64,000 nucleotides of DNA from Hirudo medicinalis (taxonomy: Eukaryota; Annelida; Clitellata; Hirudinida; Hirudinidae), in assembly GCA_011800805.1 (NCBI GenBank), contig MPNW01000152.1, positions 319,159 through 383,158 on the forward strand, written 5' to 3'. The notes under the pieces are model-generated. The model was not told the origin of the DNA. It saw only the letters and a list, made by a program, of their open reading frames with translations, and did no database searches. The position numbers and the translations under genes are program-made. Positions 24,653 to 36,900 of the stretch are shown here, piece after piece. Positions within the stretch are counted from its first letter, which is position 1, and each line of letters opens with the position of its first letter.

Positions 24653-27435
24653 TTATTTCGTTCCATCATCGTCAATACTGCCTGACTGTCCATTGACGAG
24701 GCAAAGATTTTTGCAGATATTCAATGGTGATTTATTTGGAGAAATTTTGTTTAGTAATGTCTTCGAACTTCTTCTGCTACTATCACTCGATCGTTTGGCA
24801 GACCTGTCACATTTCTCAGGCGAAGGAGATCGAATGTATCCTTCCATGCAGGTCCACATGTCAAAAGAATTTCTATCTGACCTGTCATGTCTCACTTGAT
24901 TGGAGATGTTTGGTTCTTTTTCCACGGTGTGGTCTTTGATGGGATCACTTTTGTTGAGCGCATGTGAAATGTTCAAGGACGACGAGAGACAATCCTGTTG
25001 CACCTCACGAGTTGCCACAGGACACGATGAATTTTCGAGTGTAATTGGAATGCTTCCCTTCTTCGTTTCCAGTTTCATTCCTCTCTTGCGAAGATCGCCT
25101 GTCTTGCAGACGTCTTTACTGAACGATCTGATTTCAAAGTATGGAAGTTTGGCTTCTCTGATAACCCAATCGGATTTTTGGATGCTCGGTCTAAATATGC
25201 TAAGATTGTTTCGTTTCCCGTCATTTGCGATGTTGGGTTGGTTGGTTTTCTTCTCAGGAATATTTTTTATTCCTAGGGTTTCCTGACCTACGAGGAGGTC
25301 GTTCAATGAAAACTCATAAAGGAATTCTCCGCTTGATTTCAGGCGATCATTCGATGACGAATCTTCCTGTCCGCCGAACAAAGAAATTAATTAATAAGTT
25401 AAACAAATATTAATGGTTTTTCGAATGATTGAGAAAATATTACTTCTTTTGATTTTTCTGTTATTTTGGAAGAAGAATCAGCATCTTCATGTCTTGCGTA
25501 AAACTCTTCGCGACTCAAACCTTTCATCGGAAAATCTGTGGAAGGTTGTTGCAAGTGGTTGGAGGGTGATTTGTGAACAACGACGTCCAATGGACTGCTC
25601 TCCTGAGCCAACTGTCTCTGAAGTTGTAGGCGACAGCTACCTTTATTGGCTGGAATTAACAAAAGTTAACTTAAAGTTCCCTGGCTAATCAAAATCATCA
25701 CTACCTCTTGAGATTATTTTTTGCAATTCTGACTCCAACGTTTCACTTGCTTCAATGCAATTGAATTCCTTCTCGAGTTGAAATCCTTTTAACATCTTTA
25801 TTTCAATAATTTGTGGGGTCAAACAATGAAGTTAATTAGGTTAATTTAAATTTGTGGCGCATGTGAAATGACATTAAAAACGCAACGAAAACCTCAAAAG
25901 TTGTGTCAGAAGATGCATCATGACTCTGATCTTCATAGTGCTTCTTCCCATTCCGTCTCTTCTTATGTGATCTTTCATAATGTAAAAGTTTATTGGTCAC
26001 TTGCTCAACCAACAAACTGCTCTCCAAACTTTGAAGCATCAAATCTTTTCGACTCAAACATCTTTTCATCTGTGAGAACTTTGAAACAATATTGAAATTA
26101 AGGAACATTTCAATTCTTTAATTTTATTTTATCTCGAATGGAAGAATGGCCTCTATGGAAGACATTTACTGATTGCTAATTTTATATTTATCGTACTTCT
26201 AAAATCTGCTTGTCATCTCATCACCATCGTCATCATTTAATAATTGTAAATCATTATACAGTAATTAGACATGGGTTACTTGGTAGTACTCGAGTAGCTA
26301 CTGAACGCTACGTTTAAGAACTTGTAATCGTACTTGTACTAGGGCCTTGAATACATGTACTTGTGCTCGTACATGAACCTCCAGTACTTGTACTTGGGTC
26401 CCGATACTTGGTTACATGTTTATTAGTAATAATTATGAATTATTACCTTGAGGTGGAACAAATCCAGGAGCACAGAGATGCAAAAGATGGTGATCTTCGG
26501 AGATACCACACCATTGAGACCAATACTTTGAAATAATTCCTCCAAGTCCTTCAATTTATTCACCTCTTCTTCTTTTATAGGTTCAACCTCAATACACAAG
26601 CAGGTAACTAATTCAAATAAAGGTAATAACGAAATAAATATTGTTTATTAATTTTACGGGAGTTTATTCTAAAATTACAACCTATCAAAAGATCGAAGTT
26701 CATTTCGAAACCTGTTCGTTCAGTTCCTTGAGAAGTTCGTCGACGTGACTTTTGAAAACTTTACGAAGGAGTTTCATTTCTCTCAAAAAAGTGAAACTCG
26801 TGCAGGAGTTTTCAACCCACTCCATTCTGGAGTTGAGGAGATCTTGAAAATAACAACCAAGCTACTCAACCAATAGATGGACGGACGGATGGTTGGAGGA
26901 CTGAATAAACAAATAAGAAATCAATCAATTAATCAAGAGCACCATTGAGAAAGGAGATCTTGATCTTCGTGATTTTCAGTTGTTCCTTGAGGCCGATCAC
27001 TTGGCATGAAAACCTTGCAACTTCTTCCCTGCATCTTCGTTCTGAACATTTGCTTCTGAGAAAAATTCAACAATTTGAAATTGATTTTAAATGTAATATT
27101 CTTTCCTCAAAATGAAAAATCTGCATTTTGTAGTTTACTAAACTATGACATTTCTCATGAAGTTTTAAGTCATTTAAAACAAAATAACGTAATAATAACA
27201 GGTTAACATTATTAACTTCATCCAAAGAAGCTAAGTTAAATACGATTGAATTTCCCATCCCGAGAACAAAAAACTTAAATTTCACTCTGAATTCAATTAA
27301 TTTTACAAAAATTCACTTTAAATCATCGTGGACTTTGATTGTCAAAAGTGTGTTTTCGTCGAGGCCATCAGAGTTGACTCGGTAAGTTGGAGGTGAAATG
27401 TCAAAACTGATGGGTGTCTTGACCTCTATGTCCAT
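24653..27435 (-). CDS. unrecognised coiled-coil, serine-rich protein
   Basis: I do not recognise this family. Seven exons join in phase with consensus splice sites: 26943-27055, 26712-26842, 26447-26587, 25893-26069, 25705-25795, 25444-25649, 24653-25366 (523 residues). Two tentative upstream exons, 27317-27435 (ATG at 27435) and 27200-27286, would give 592. The region near 26700-27055 is charged and helical (GLKEQLKITKIKISFLN; SHVDELLKELNEQ), suggesting coiled coil. The 25893-26069 exon is basic (SHKKRRNGKKHYED). The long last exon is polar, rich in Ser, Asn and Lys, with RSPSPEKCDRSAKRSSDSSR near the C-terminus, a plausible phosphorylation or disordered segment. Consistent phase across seven junctions supports a real gene. 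The 5' donor at 27200 (CT|GTTATT) is weak. Confidence 0.65.
26270..26425. repeat. low-complexity repeat-like block built on TACTTG/GTAC
   Basis: The block is dense in TACTTG, GTAC and their complements. It starts ATGGGTTACTTGGTAG and ends GATACTTGGTTACATG, so the two ends are similar. This texture differs from the flanking intronic DNA and suggests a small nonautonomous element or degenerate satellite. It lies in an intron of the unrecognised gene (26070-26446). No target duplication was found. Confidence 0.4.
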
Positions 27436-28203
27436 TGAGTCTGCTGTGTTTTCATGACATCTGTCGAGATTCTACTCATCAATCAACTTATTGATCTACA
27501 TTTAATCAATTCACCAATGACTCATCCATTAACAACCCTATTATTTAATCCATCAACTTTATCTCTCATCTCAATCAACAAGGTCACATGTAACTGAATC
27601 ATTTCACTCATTTCATGAACGAAGAATTTTCTCAACCGATGTTTCTTTGTGGCTAACGAAATAAATACAGCAATATTTGTTAATGTTTTACTTTATTAAA
27701 TCTAAATAATGTTATAATTTTTCAACATCTGAATATTATATTAATACAAATATATAAAAATAATACAATAACTTTTCTGAATGAATATTAACATATCAAG
27801 CGTTTATACCGATCACTTGATTCTGAAAGCTTCAGATTTGTTGACTTTTCATGGTCCTTTTTATCTTGAGTGACAATAATGCCTGTAAATTAAATATTTT
27901 AAATAAGTTGTTTCAACTACCTCGAGATTTAAAGTTGATAATATTGATAATTATGATTAAAACTGAAAACAATTATCAGTCAACATCTCCAATTAGAACC
28001 TGACTGGTTTTTCACTCAACACATTAGACTCCTTAAACCACAATTGGTGTGAAGTTAAGTTATATTGGAAGCATTAGTTCTTCAAGAAAGCAAAGAAATT
28101 GTTAAACAAATCTTTGAACAGCTAAATAATTCGGTGTAAATGTTTCTTGAAAACTGCTACCAGACGAATTAATGATAACAATCGTCGTAATAATAATAAC
28201 AAT
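27436..28203. other. intergenic, nothing recognised
   Basis: AT-rich sequence upstream of the gene at 24653-27435, presumably holding its promoter. (AAT/AAC)n runs occur near 28170-28203 where the MITE inserted. Confidence 0.4.
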
Positions 28204-28361
28204 CAGTGCCGCAGACAGAAATTTCGGGCCTCTAAGTTATTTCAATTTGGTAATGGAAAAGCAAAAAAATGTCGAGATTGTAATTTTAATACTTTAAACC
28301 CCGGACGGGCCCCAAAAAATTGCCGGGACCCTGGGCACTGGCCCCCTTCTTGGCAGCCCTG
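28204..28361 (+). mobile_element. hAT-type MITE, family B copy 3, with perfect 8-bp target duplication
   Basis: A 158-bp element starting CAGTGCCGCAGACAGAAATT and ending TTGGCAGCCCTG. It is flanked on both sides by ATAACAAT (28196-28203 and 28362-28369), an exact 8-bp target-site duplication. The ends CAGTGCCGC and CAGGGCTGCC (reverse complement of the right end) form imperfect inverted repeats. It is too short to code. The exact duplication implies this is the youngest of the three copies. The 8-bp duplication assigns it to the hAT superfamily. Confidence 0.92.
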
Positions 28362-28369
28362 ATAACAAT

Positions 28370-30854
28370 AATAGAAAAATAACAACAACAGTAATAACAA
28401 CATCAAGTGATTTATGAGGCGATCTGAACAGCATCCGAACAGCCCTGGTTTGGTTTTCAGATAAATATCCTGAGAGGATTTTGAAGAGAATTTTGTCTGC
28501 ATTTATGGGATGGACTTCAAACTAACCAATCAATCAAGCAAGCTTGCTTTAACAATAAATAATACAAATTGAGGATATTACAGAGACTTTATTTCAATTA
28601 TACATAATAATCCATGCATTAATTAGGTTATTTAAGAGTGGTTATTAAACAGATCTCGGTCTTCTTAACCATTACAAATAATTGTTATGTTATGTTAAGT
28701 TATAACCTTGTACAGAAACATTTTATTGGAAGATGGTAGCAATTCATTGATTAAAGAAGTTGTTTTAAGTACGTTCAATAGATGATCATGGAAGGCAAGG
28801 CCTTCTTTCTTGACTACAAATTAGTTGCAACTTCAAAAAAATAAATATTTACGCCTTTTCTAAGTTTATTAAAAACCAGTTAAACGAAGTGACTTTGATT
28901 AAGTTTTCCTGTCGAAATATTCGGTAGTTGTGTTTAGACTAATTTGAATCACGGAGTTGTATCACCCCATTGATACAGACTTCATCGGCCATTGACCCGG
29001 TGGCTCCTGTATGTTAGCTCTTATTTGTCCAAGCTGCTTTAACTACGTTAAAAATAGCAAATGATAACATAAATACAGACACTATCCTTGCAATGTAGAT
29101 ATTCTTAAGAAATGAACATTTAAAAAAAAAATTAATGCATGCTGGCCATAACAAGACAAGAATGATGTATTTTGTTAACTAATAACATGTTAACAACAAT
29201 GTCGATTTGATCGCCTGGTTAGGCTATGCCAAGCCTTGGCTATCTCAACCACGTCTCGTATGCCTTGTCGATCAAGATCTTCAGTTCCCTGTGCTCTGCA
29301 TCTGTGCCTTCACGATTATCTGTAATTCCCGGTCCTTCAATTGACAGTTGCATCAGATGGCATATGTGATCTGGGAGTAGGCGGCATCGTTGAGTGGTCG
29401 AGATTCTGTTCATTATTGAAAACGACCTTTCATCTGTGGATGTTCCAATCGGCTTCAGCAAGAGCTTTCTAGTAGCTGATGAAAATGTGGGCCGAAAAAG
29501 ATGGCCGATTTGTCTTCTGATAGGGCCTAATTCATAGGCCTTCCTATGCCTCATGGTCTGAGGGCAGACGAAGTAATATTTTTCATTTGCTTTGGAGATC
29601 TTCAGATAAAACTAACACTCGTGCGACTTTAGTAAAGTCGGTTGTCTCTGATCGAGCCAACAAGATGGTCAGAATCCTCAACATAAAACAAAGATAATGT
29701 TATATGACATAGAAAACAGCTTTCTCTGTTAGTTTGCGGCTTGCAGATAGGAAGGGGTTTTGTGACCCATATTTTTTTCCCGTTAATTTTTTTTGAAAAA
29801 GCTGAAATGACGTCCCAGGTTGGAAAAGCGTCAGGATTGAGGAAGTATAGGAGTGTTGTGGCTACTTCGGAGACCTTAAGACTTGCGAGAGACTTATTAT
29901 TTGTTCTACTATTATGTATTCTAAACATCTGAACGATCGTTTGCCACTCACTGGTGAGATTAGCAGCACCGAACCAAAAACTGTTGAAAATAGATTGGAA
30001 TCTTTCGTCAACAGCACCATTTTATCCTTTTGTTCAAAAATAAACTCAGAACTGCGTAAAGTCAGCAAAAACATCGACAAAAGATGAATAACAACCTTCA
30101 TTACATCATGGAAACAGCAAATCCATGACAAGTAATCACAATCGTTTATAAGATTTTGAAGTTTTTTTGGAGCTAACAAAAAAGCGCTATATTTTCTGAG
30201 AGGTTGATGCTCGGTTATCTCACGGAAATCCAGTCATTTAGTTATTTTGATTTAGAATTTGCTAATGTTCATGAATCATGAAGTATTTATAATTTCGCAG
30301 AGGATCGCTCCACTTTAAAAAGTTCTTAGTGTTATTGCGAGATGGAATTCCCATTCTTCCATCAAAGATGGAGATCACATTTTATTACCATAGTTCATTA
30401 TTAATTAGTAGCTGGTGAGTTCATTTGAAAATAACAGAATTATATGTCTCAGCTTCATTAGGGCCGCATTGAATTTGCCATAAATTGTTTTTTTAAAGTG
30501 ATTCACAAGAAAAATTAAGTTACAAATTTATTCAGAAATGTTTTCAAAAATGATGAATTTCCAGGAAAACTTTGTTCTCATGAGAAGGTCTTGTTTTGAG
30601 GCGAAAACATCATCCGAGAAAGATTTCGTTGAAGGAATATAAAAACAGCAAATTCATGAGCGTTTTATTTCATGTCATGTCGTGTTTATTCGTGAAATGC
30701 TTGGCAGGAAGCAAGCTCTAAAGGTCCGTAGTGGATCATTAATGAGTCACATCTCACATCTACGTAACATCGAATTTACATATCATCATCAACTTCTTTC
30801 AAAAATTAGGAATATCCAAAGAATTTATGGAATTCGTTAACAATTTCCAGGTTA
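28370..30854. other. intergenic with hAT remnant, otherwise unassigned
   Basis: Apart from the hAT fragment at 29240-29554, I see no recognisable gene. Minus-strand ORFs of 99-105 codons at 29629-30179 overlap each other in different frames and read like decayed or chance sequence. Downstream exons of the gene at 30855 could lie here if its GTGGGT after the last glutamate-glycine codons is used as a donor; none was found. Confidence 0.35.
29240..29554 (-). mobile_element. hAT transposase C-terminal (dimerisation domain) remnant
   Basis: The frame contains TDERSFSIMNRISTTQRCRL, then LPDHICHLMQLSIEGPGI and AYETWLR. This is the hAT C-terminal dimerisation signature (xxERSFS.MNRI.T..R.RL) seen in hAT transposases and ZMYM/KIAA1586-type derived proteins. 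Upstream minus-strand frames to about 30180 (29629-29928, 29862-30179) are separated by stops and show no clear transposase blocks, so only the C-terminus survives. An element of this kind could have mobilised the family B MITEs, but no shared ends were found (inference). Confidence 0.75.
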
Positions 30855-32051
30855 TCACCCACCTTCCGAGGCACCGCATGTTCTTCCCGCCGACAAACAA
30901 CTCCCCGCTTGAAGGTCACGTGGCGCTTTCGAAAGTTCAATGTCGTCTTGCCCAGGTATGCTCCTCGAATCGGGGCGGATGAATTGATCCACGGAATTAT
31001 TAGATCGCGTGACGTCGTCGTCTGTCTGATGGAAAAGGTCGTCGTTGGAGAATTTTGATCGACAGCTGGAAGTGCCACTGACGTTTTCGCAGCTGATCCA
31101 CTGAGCAACCATCTCTTCGTGAAGGGTGGCAAGAGAGGATAAATGGCGAGAAGTCGGTGCTGAGGGTTGGAAAACTGGAAGGAAGGCGTTGGTCTGCATG
31201 AGGGCACATTTTAGAGTTTCAGGAAAGTTGAGCCGTTTGTTCGAGGACTCATGTGACGGGCTCCGTGAATGGCCCTCATTTCTGAATATTACAAAATCTT
31301 TTTAAGGCGAATGTACTATATATTAATATTAATAAAAATTTTAATGCAATTAAACAAGAAGTGGGGTGATAATAAACCTGCCGGTTATTTCAGTGCTTCT
31401 TCTGAACGCCGGGTTCCATGAAAAGTATTCGCTGGACGTAACAACATGACAACTTGCTCTTCTTGAACATTTCATAGTTTCCGAACGAGGATCGATGCTC
31501 AAAGACGTCGATTTGCGTCCTTTGGCAGTTTTCTTGGCCTCCTGGTTGAGTGCCAAGCCCTCCAATTTCAAGCCGTGGTGACCACACATTTGCTTGGAAA
31601 TCTCACCGACGAGGAACACAGAAGGAGAAAACGAGAGACTTTTGGACGTCTCATCCTCTGATTTTGACCTCGAGAATGTTCCATTAAGAATCTTCAAACC
31701 TCTGTTTGGAGGCTGAGAACTCCTGAGACACTTCGAATCTTCCGGTTTATTCGAAAGGATGCGTTTTATTCTTTTGGAGAATCTGTTTAGTTTGTTATCA
31801 GATGACGAGTTTGAGACATTCTTATCGCAGGATTCCTCGCTTGCAATTCTATCGAGTGATGCTTCAAAGTTGTGGACTTCCAAATCATCAACAACGCTGT
31901 CTTCCGTTGCTTTATTGAAATACGAAGTCCATAACAGGTGGACTCTCTTTAAGTGTTCACATCTTTTCTCCATTCTCCTGACCTCGTTTTTCAACTCCTG
32001 ATGTCGATTGATGGCAGTTGAGAGAGTCCCCAGTAACGAAGTGGGATCCAT
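30855..32051 (-). CDS. unrecognised serine-rich protein with short N-terminal coiled coil
   Basis: Family not recognised. Two exons in phase, 31378-32051 and 30855-31281, give 366 residues; the junction is AG|GTTTAT ... TTCAG|AAATG. ATG at 32051 is the first in frame (an in-frame TAG lies six bases upstream). The N-terminal 45 residues (including INRHQELKNEVRRMEKRC) predict a helix or coiled coil. The rest is polar and Ser-rich with basic patches (SKRIKRILSNK; KKTAKGRKS), probably disordered. The C-terminal exon is rich in Ser, Asp and Gln. A strong alternative donor (AAG|GTGGGT) overlaps the stop, so further exons are possible. No membrane segment or enzyme motif. Coding status is supported by ORF length (235 codons) and the phase-consistent second exon. 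Confidence 0.6.
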
Positions 32052-33613
32052 AAGCAACTACGGTTTGATTTTCAGTAGATATTGTTTGATATTCCACTTG
32101 CGAAGACTCTTTTACGATTTCTTATTATTGAATGAATTGTAATGCCTCCAGCACTTATAAGCGCTTGTTTTTCCAGTGACGTCATGTTTGCTTCCGATGC
32201 AAGAGAAAACAACAGCAAGATACTCGTTCAGATGATGAACTGTTGTTTTATGGATAAGGAAACCTATTTTTATATAAAACTTATAAGATCCTTAATGTCG
32301 ACTCAACATCACCAGTGGAATATCGTGAAGATAACTTCAGATGAGTGACGTGAAATGGGATGTTGAGGTGGTAAAATTACATTTAAGAGCTGTTAATCCC
32401 TTCAACATTTCGAGTTTTAAAATCTCGTGCTCTGCTGAAAAGCAGTTTCAGATGTTTTTGTGACAAGGACTTTTGAAATTAAATCTTGATGCAAAACTTG
32501 CAGACGTGTTGTCGAAACGTAGATGCGGATGAATATTTTAATATTTTCCGGTGAGAAGGAACAATAACTGAGCACCAATAACTAGGAACATGAGTGATTG
32601 ACGTCTGTTGTCAGCGGACTATTGACGCCTGAGATGCACCATCGGTAACTCACGTCACGTCTGAGACGCTAAGAAGGATTCCGAATGCAACTTGTGCTTC
32701 CAACGAATGCACAAAGTTGCTTAAGCATATTGGTTTTCAAAATTTGTTCAATCATCTTATTTAAAGATTCGATAGCCGGTTAGAACCTATCAGCGGATTG
32801 TAAGCCTCCATTGTCCTCCCTCTGAGACGAAGGACTTAACTAAGAATTTAATTTATTAACAATTAACCGCAATTTAATTTATTGACATTCAAATGAAATC
32901 TTCAACTAAACACGGTAAAAAGTTTCGGAAGCTGTGAACGCAGGTCTTTAAAGTCAACGAGAATACGAGAACAACATTAAGGACCACCACGACACATATC
33001 CGTTCATAAGCACCAGCAAGAGATGAAATACTGAATCACTCATAATCTGCACGAAATAGAGATGAAAAGATGAGTAACAAACATATTTAAACACGACGCG
33101 CTGAAACAACATTTAAAAATACTCGAAACAACTAAAATGACTTGGATAATATTTCGAGCGGGAATGTGCAGCAACAGAATGATGACGACGACGTCGATGA
33201 TTCTTCTCCCATGTAAGCATGATTGCAAATAAATCTCCCATCATAACTCTTAAAAAACACATGAGTTGCAGAAAATTAACAATTCAACAAAATGGTTTGG
33301 ATGAGATTTTAAAGCTCAAAATGCAGACTTCAGTGCAAATAAACTCAGAGTGCAAGGGAACATAAAAATTATCATCTCCAACTAGCTCCATGAAAGCATT
33401 TTGAAGCAGAAGCAGATTCAGACAGTCTAAGGAGATGGTTAATAATATATTAAATGTACTAATATAATAATTAAGGTTAATTGATATATTATCAGTGGGA
33501 CGGTCATATGAAGGTCTACGAAATATCATTTGCTTCTCCACATTCTTGGTCGTTTTGGATGAAGCTGCAAATAAAATAATAATTATAATAATAATAACAA
33601 CAATACCAGTAAT

Positions 33614-33652
<39 letters not shown>

Positions 33653-33902
33653 AATAATAATAATACAATAAGAGCATGTATTTATTATCAAAATTGTCTT
33701 AAAATTTTCAATTAACTCCATAATGTCATTCAATGTGCCCTCGTTAGTAGATGATTTCTTGAATTTATGTCAAATAGTTTGCACTTAAAAGAACAAACAG
33801 CTTCAAGTTCATTTCTGGGTTTTGAACTGTAATGTAATTGGTTTGACAATTACAAAGTTCTTCCTTAATCATTGTTACTCTGATTACTTTAAAAGTGAAA
33901 CA
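32052..33902. other. intergenic with microsatellite
   Basis: Between two co-oriented minus-strand genes, so it should include the promoter of the 30855-32051 gene and the 3'UTR of the ASPP gene. A trinucleotide microsatellite at about 33576-33666 is listed separately. The only long ORF (33284-33733, minus) reads through that repeat and is therefore an artefact. Nothing else recognised. Confidence 0.45.
33576..33666. repeat. (AAC)n/(AAT)n trinucleotide microsatellite
   Basis: A near-continuous run of AAT, then AAC units (about twelve AACs at 33614-33650), then AAT again. A likely length-variable locus downstream of the ASPP-family gene; no function implied. Confidence 0.9.
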
Positions 33903-36900
33903 TTACACCGGCAAGACTTTGTGCACACTTCTCGGCAGAAAACGACTCACACTCAAGATGCTCCTCGGCACGTATCCTTCCGAGGACAAACTTCCGGAGG
34001 ACTTGGACGCCCACCACCATTCCGACTCGACTTCATCTCCCCTCCTCAGAACTCTGATGGACTCTCCTGCCCTCAAACTGCACTCGTTATCGCATTCGGC
34101 CTCGTAGTCTGCCGCACTGTACACGATCCCGTTGTTGGCACTTCCCAGTTGGTTTCCAAAGTCTGTAAAAGGTGAAGATCTCACGTTTTGCAATGTTTTA
34201 CAAAGAAAATGGTATATTTATTAATTAATCTCCTGCATAACAATAAACTTAAATCCATAAATTAAAAACAAACGAAAATTAGTGAATATGTAATATTTTT
34301 ATAATTTATGGTATTAAACAATTTCATGAAAAATTAACTTTGTACTTTTTATTATTATTATTATTATTATTATTAAAATGAGACCTTTTCAAGTTGCCAG
34401 CAAATGTTGAGACCCAATTTTAAATAAGGAGGAGAAATTAGTCAATTCATTCTCATAAATCCAACAAAAACATTGGCTGTTGTCAGAGAAGTGATTATTA
34501 TTGTTATGATTAAATGACTACCTATTCCCAGACCGGGTTAATTAGTACAAACACATGAGCATGATACTTCTGCTGATTAAATTACTCAAGTAATCACCAT
34601 CAAGGACTTTGATGCATTCTTCATAACAAAGGGTTTTTGATTGACACTTTTGAATGGGAGTTTCGTGATCCGAGGCCGTTAACGCAAACACGCAAGCACC
34701 ACTGCGTAGGAGAAGCTCCGTGATTTCTATTTTGTTTCCAAGTGCAGCGTAATGCAATGGAGTCCTGGGAAAATAATTCAAATGCAAAGTTAAATTTTGC
34801 CAGCACTACAGTGCCTTCTCATAATCACTTTGCTTTAATGTAATCTCACTGTTAATGACCGGAACCTCGACACATGAAGAAATGTTTTACTAAATGCTAT
34901 TTGTAAATAAATTAATTTAAATATTTACATTTAACCCCATAATAATCACTAACACACCAGCATTCACAGTTTGGAGCATTAACATTGCAGCCATAATCAA
35001 GGAGGAATTTCACAACTTCAACATGATCGTTGCACACTGCCATGTGCAAGGCTGTCATCCCATTGTCATTGGACAGGTCTGGATTTGGAACCTGAGAATC
35101 ATCATCAGAAAATATTTCAATTTGAAGATGGAACAAAATCAGCACAATCAAGAATCTAACTTGTGGTACAACAGATTTTATGATGTCCAATTCTCCCTCA
35201 ACAACAGCACTGAGGAACAAGAAACTTGGATCGATGGTCACTCTCTTTCTCGACTTTACTTTGGGAATCCCGTCCTCCTCTTCGGAGTTCCGAGTTAGAT
35301 CCGAAGACAGAGTTATGTAGGACAACCTCGGAAGATAAATATTTTTCTTGGTTGCAGTTTTAGGCTCCGTATTTGAATTGTTGTGATCGTATGTATTCCT
35401 TGGATACTTTTCAGGGCTGGCAGTGGCACCAGTGGAGAGTTTTGCTTTTGGAGGAGGTGAGAACAGGGAATAAATTGTTGGGGCTTTTACCACAGCATCT
35501 TGTGTTGGAATGTGTTCGACAGCTCTCTCTTGTTGAGATGAACTGTCTTTCTGATCTGAAGGCACAAATGAAAACTTTGGTCTTGAAAAGGATGATGAAT
35601 ACCCAAAGAGTCTATTAGGACGAGATGCCATTGTGTGCCGTGACGTGTTTGAAGCAGAAGTGCTCGACAGGAGAATGGACAGTGCTGAACTGACAGCATT
35701 GGCAGATATATCAATCTCTGGTGTTGATCCTGATTCTTTCTCATTAGCTACTGCTGCAAGACACTCTTGAGAGGCTATAGTTGCAGAAACTGGAGTATCG
35801 GATGACTTCACGACTTCAGATTTCTCAATGCAACAGGAGGTGTGTTGATATGTACCATCTTTTTTGTTCATAGTATTGACCGGGCTATCTTTAGGAAGTT
35901 GCGAAAACATTTTCGATAATTCTCTGACACCTCCTTTTTTGAAAACTTCAGAACCATCATAACTTTTATCTGTGTTTTCAGAACAACTGACATTATTGTG
36001 AGAGGTAAGAGCATGCTGAGACATAGAATCGGAAAGTTGGGGATCTCTCGAATTAGCTGGCTGAGAGAGTGTGATTGTCAAAGAATTACAAACCGTTGGA
36101 CTGCCATAAATATTTTCTGATTGATTTTGTAGATCATCCCTTAAAACCTTGGAAAGAGCACCTAGCGACTTGTCTCTCCTTTTTGGAGATTCCAAAAAAG
36201 AGGATGTATTATTGGGGTAAGAATTGGTAATATTATTATTATTATGCTTAATCGAGGATATAAATGCTGCAGAGGTAGGTTTACAATCTTTCAGCAAATG
36301 AACTGGTTTCGGTGTTAATTTAGGTTTGGAAGACCCGACTGAGCTGGACATCAAATGATTTGGAAGAAGAGAATTTTGTGAAGTTGTTGATGTTTTTATA
36401 TTTCCATATTGACTATCGGATCTTTTTGCCTTGATGAGGGCATTTTCTTTCTCATTATATCCATAATGGAAGCTTGCAGACTTTGGCAACAAGCAAACCT
36501 TTGGTGACTTTGAAGTTCGCCCAGAGTTGGGTGCAAGATCAGGAAGTACTGCTTTCTGGTCATCTTGTGAATGAATTTGAACATTTTGAAGTAGAGGTCT
36601 TCGCGATGTTCCACAATCAACACTCATGGATCTATTGGAATATGGCTTTGGAGCAAACCTGCTCATGATGGAGCTAGAAGTGGAGTGCCTCAGTTTAGCA
36701 GAAAAGTCTTTCTCGTCCTTAGATACATTGAGAGCAGACATTGGCTTAATTTCAGAAGAAACATAGGGAGCAGAAGATGATGTTATGATGGCTTTACTAG
36801 AGCAAGAACTTGAGCAGGAACCAAGAGAAGATGAGGGGTCTGCAGATGAAGTGTTAGAAAAAGAAGAAAAGAATCGATCTCTGGAGGCGCTTCTGCGTGG

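Noticed and set aside
33284..33733. 149-codon minus-strand ORF with a poly-valine run
   Set aside because: The run is translation of the AAC microsatellite; the flanks show no coding signal.
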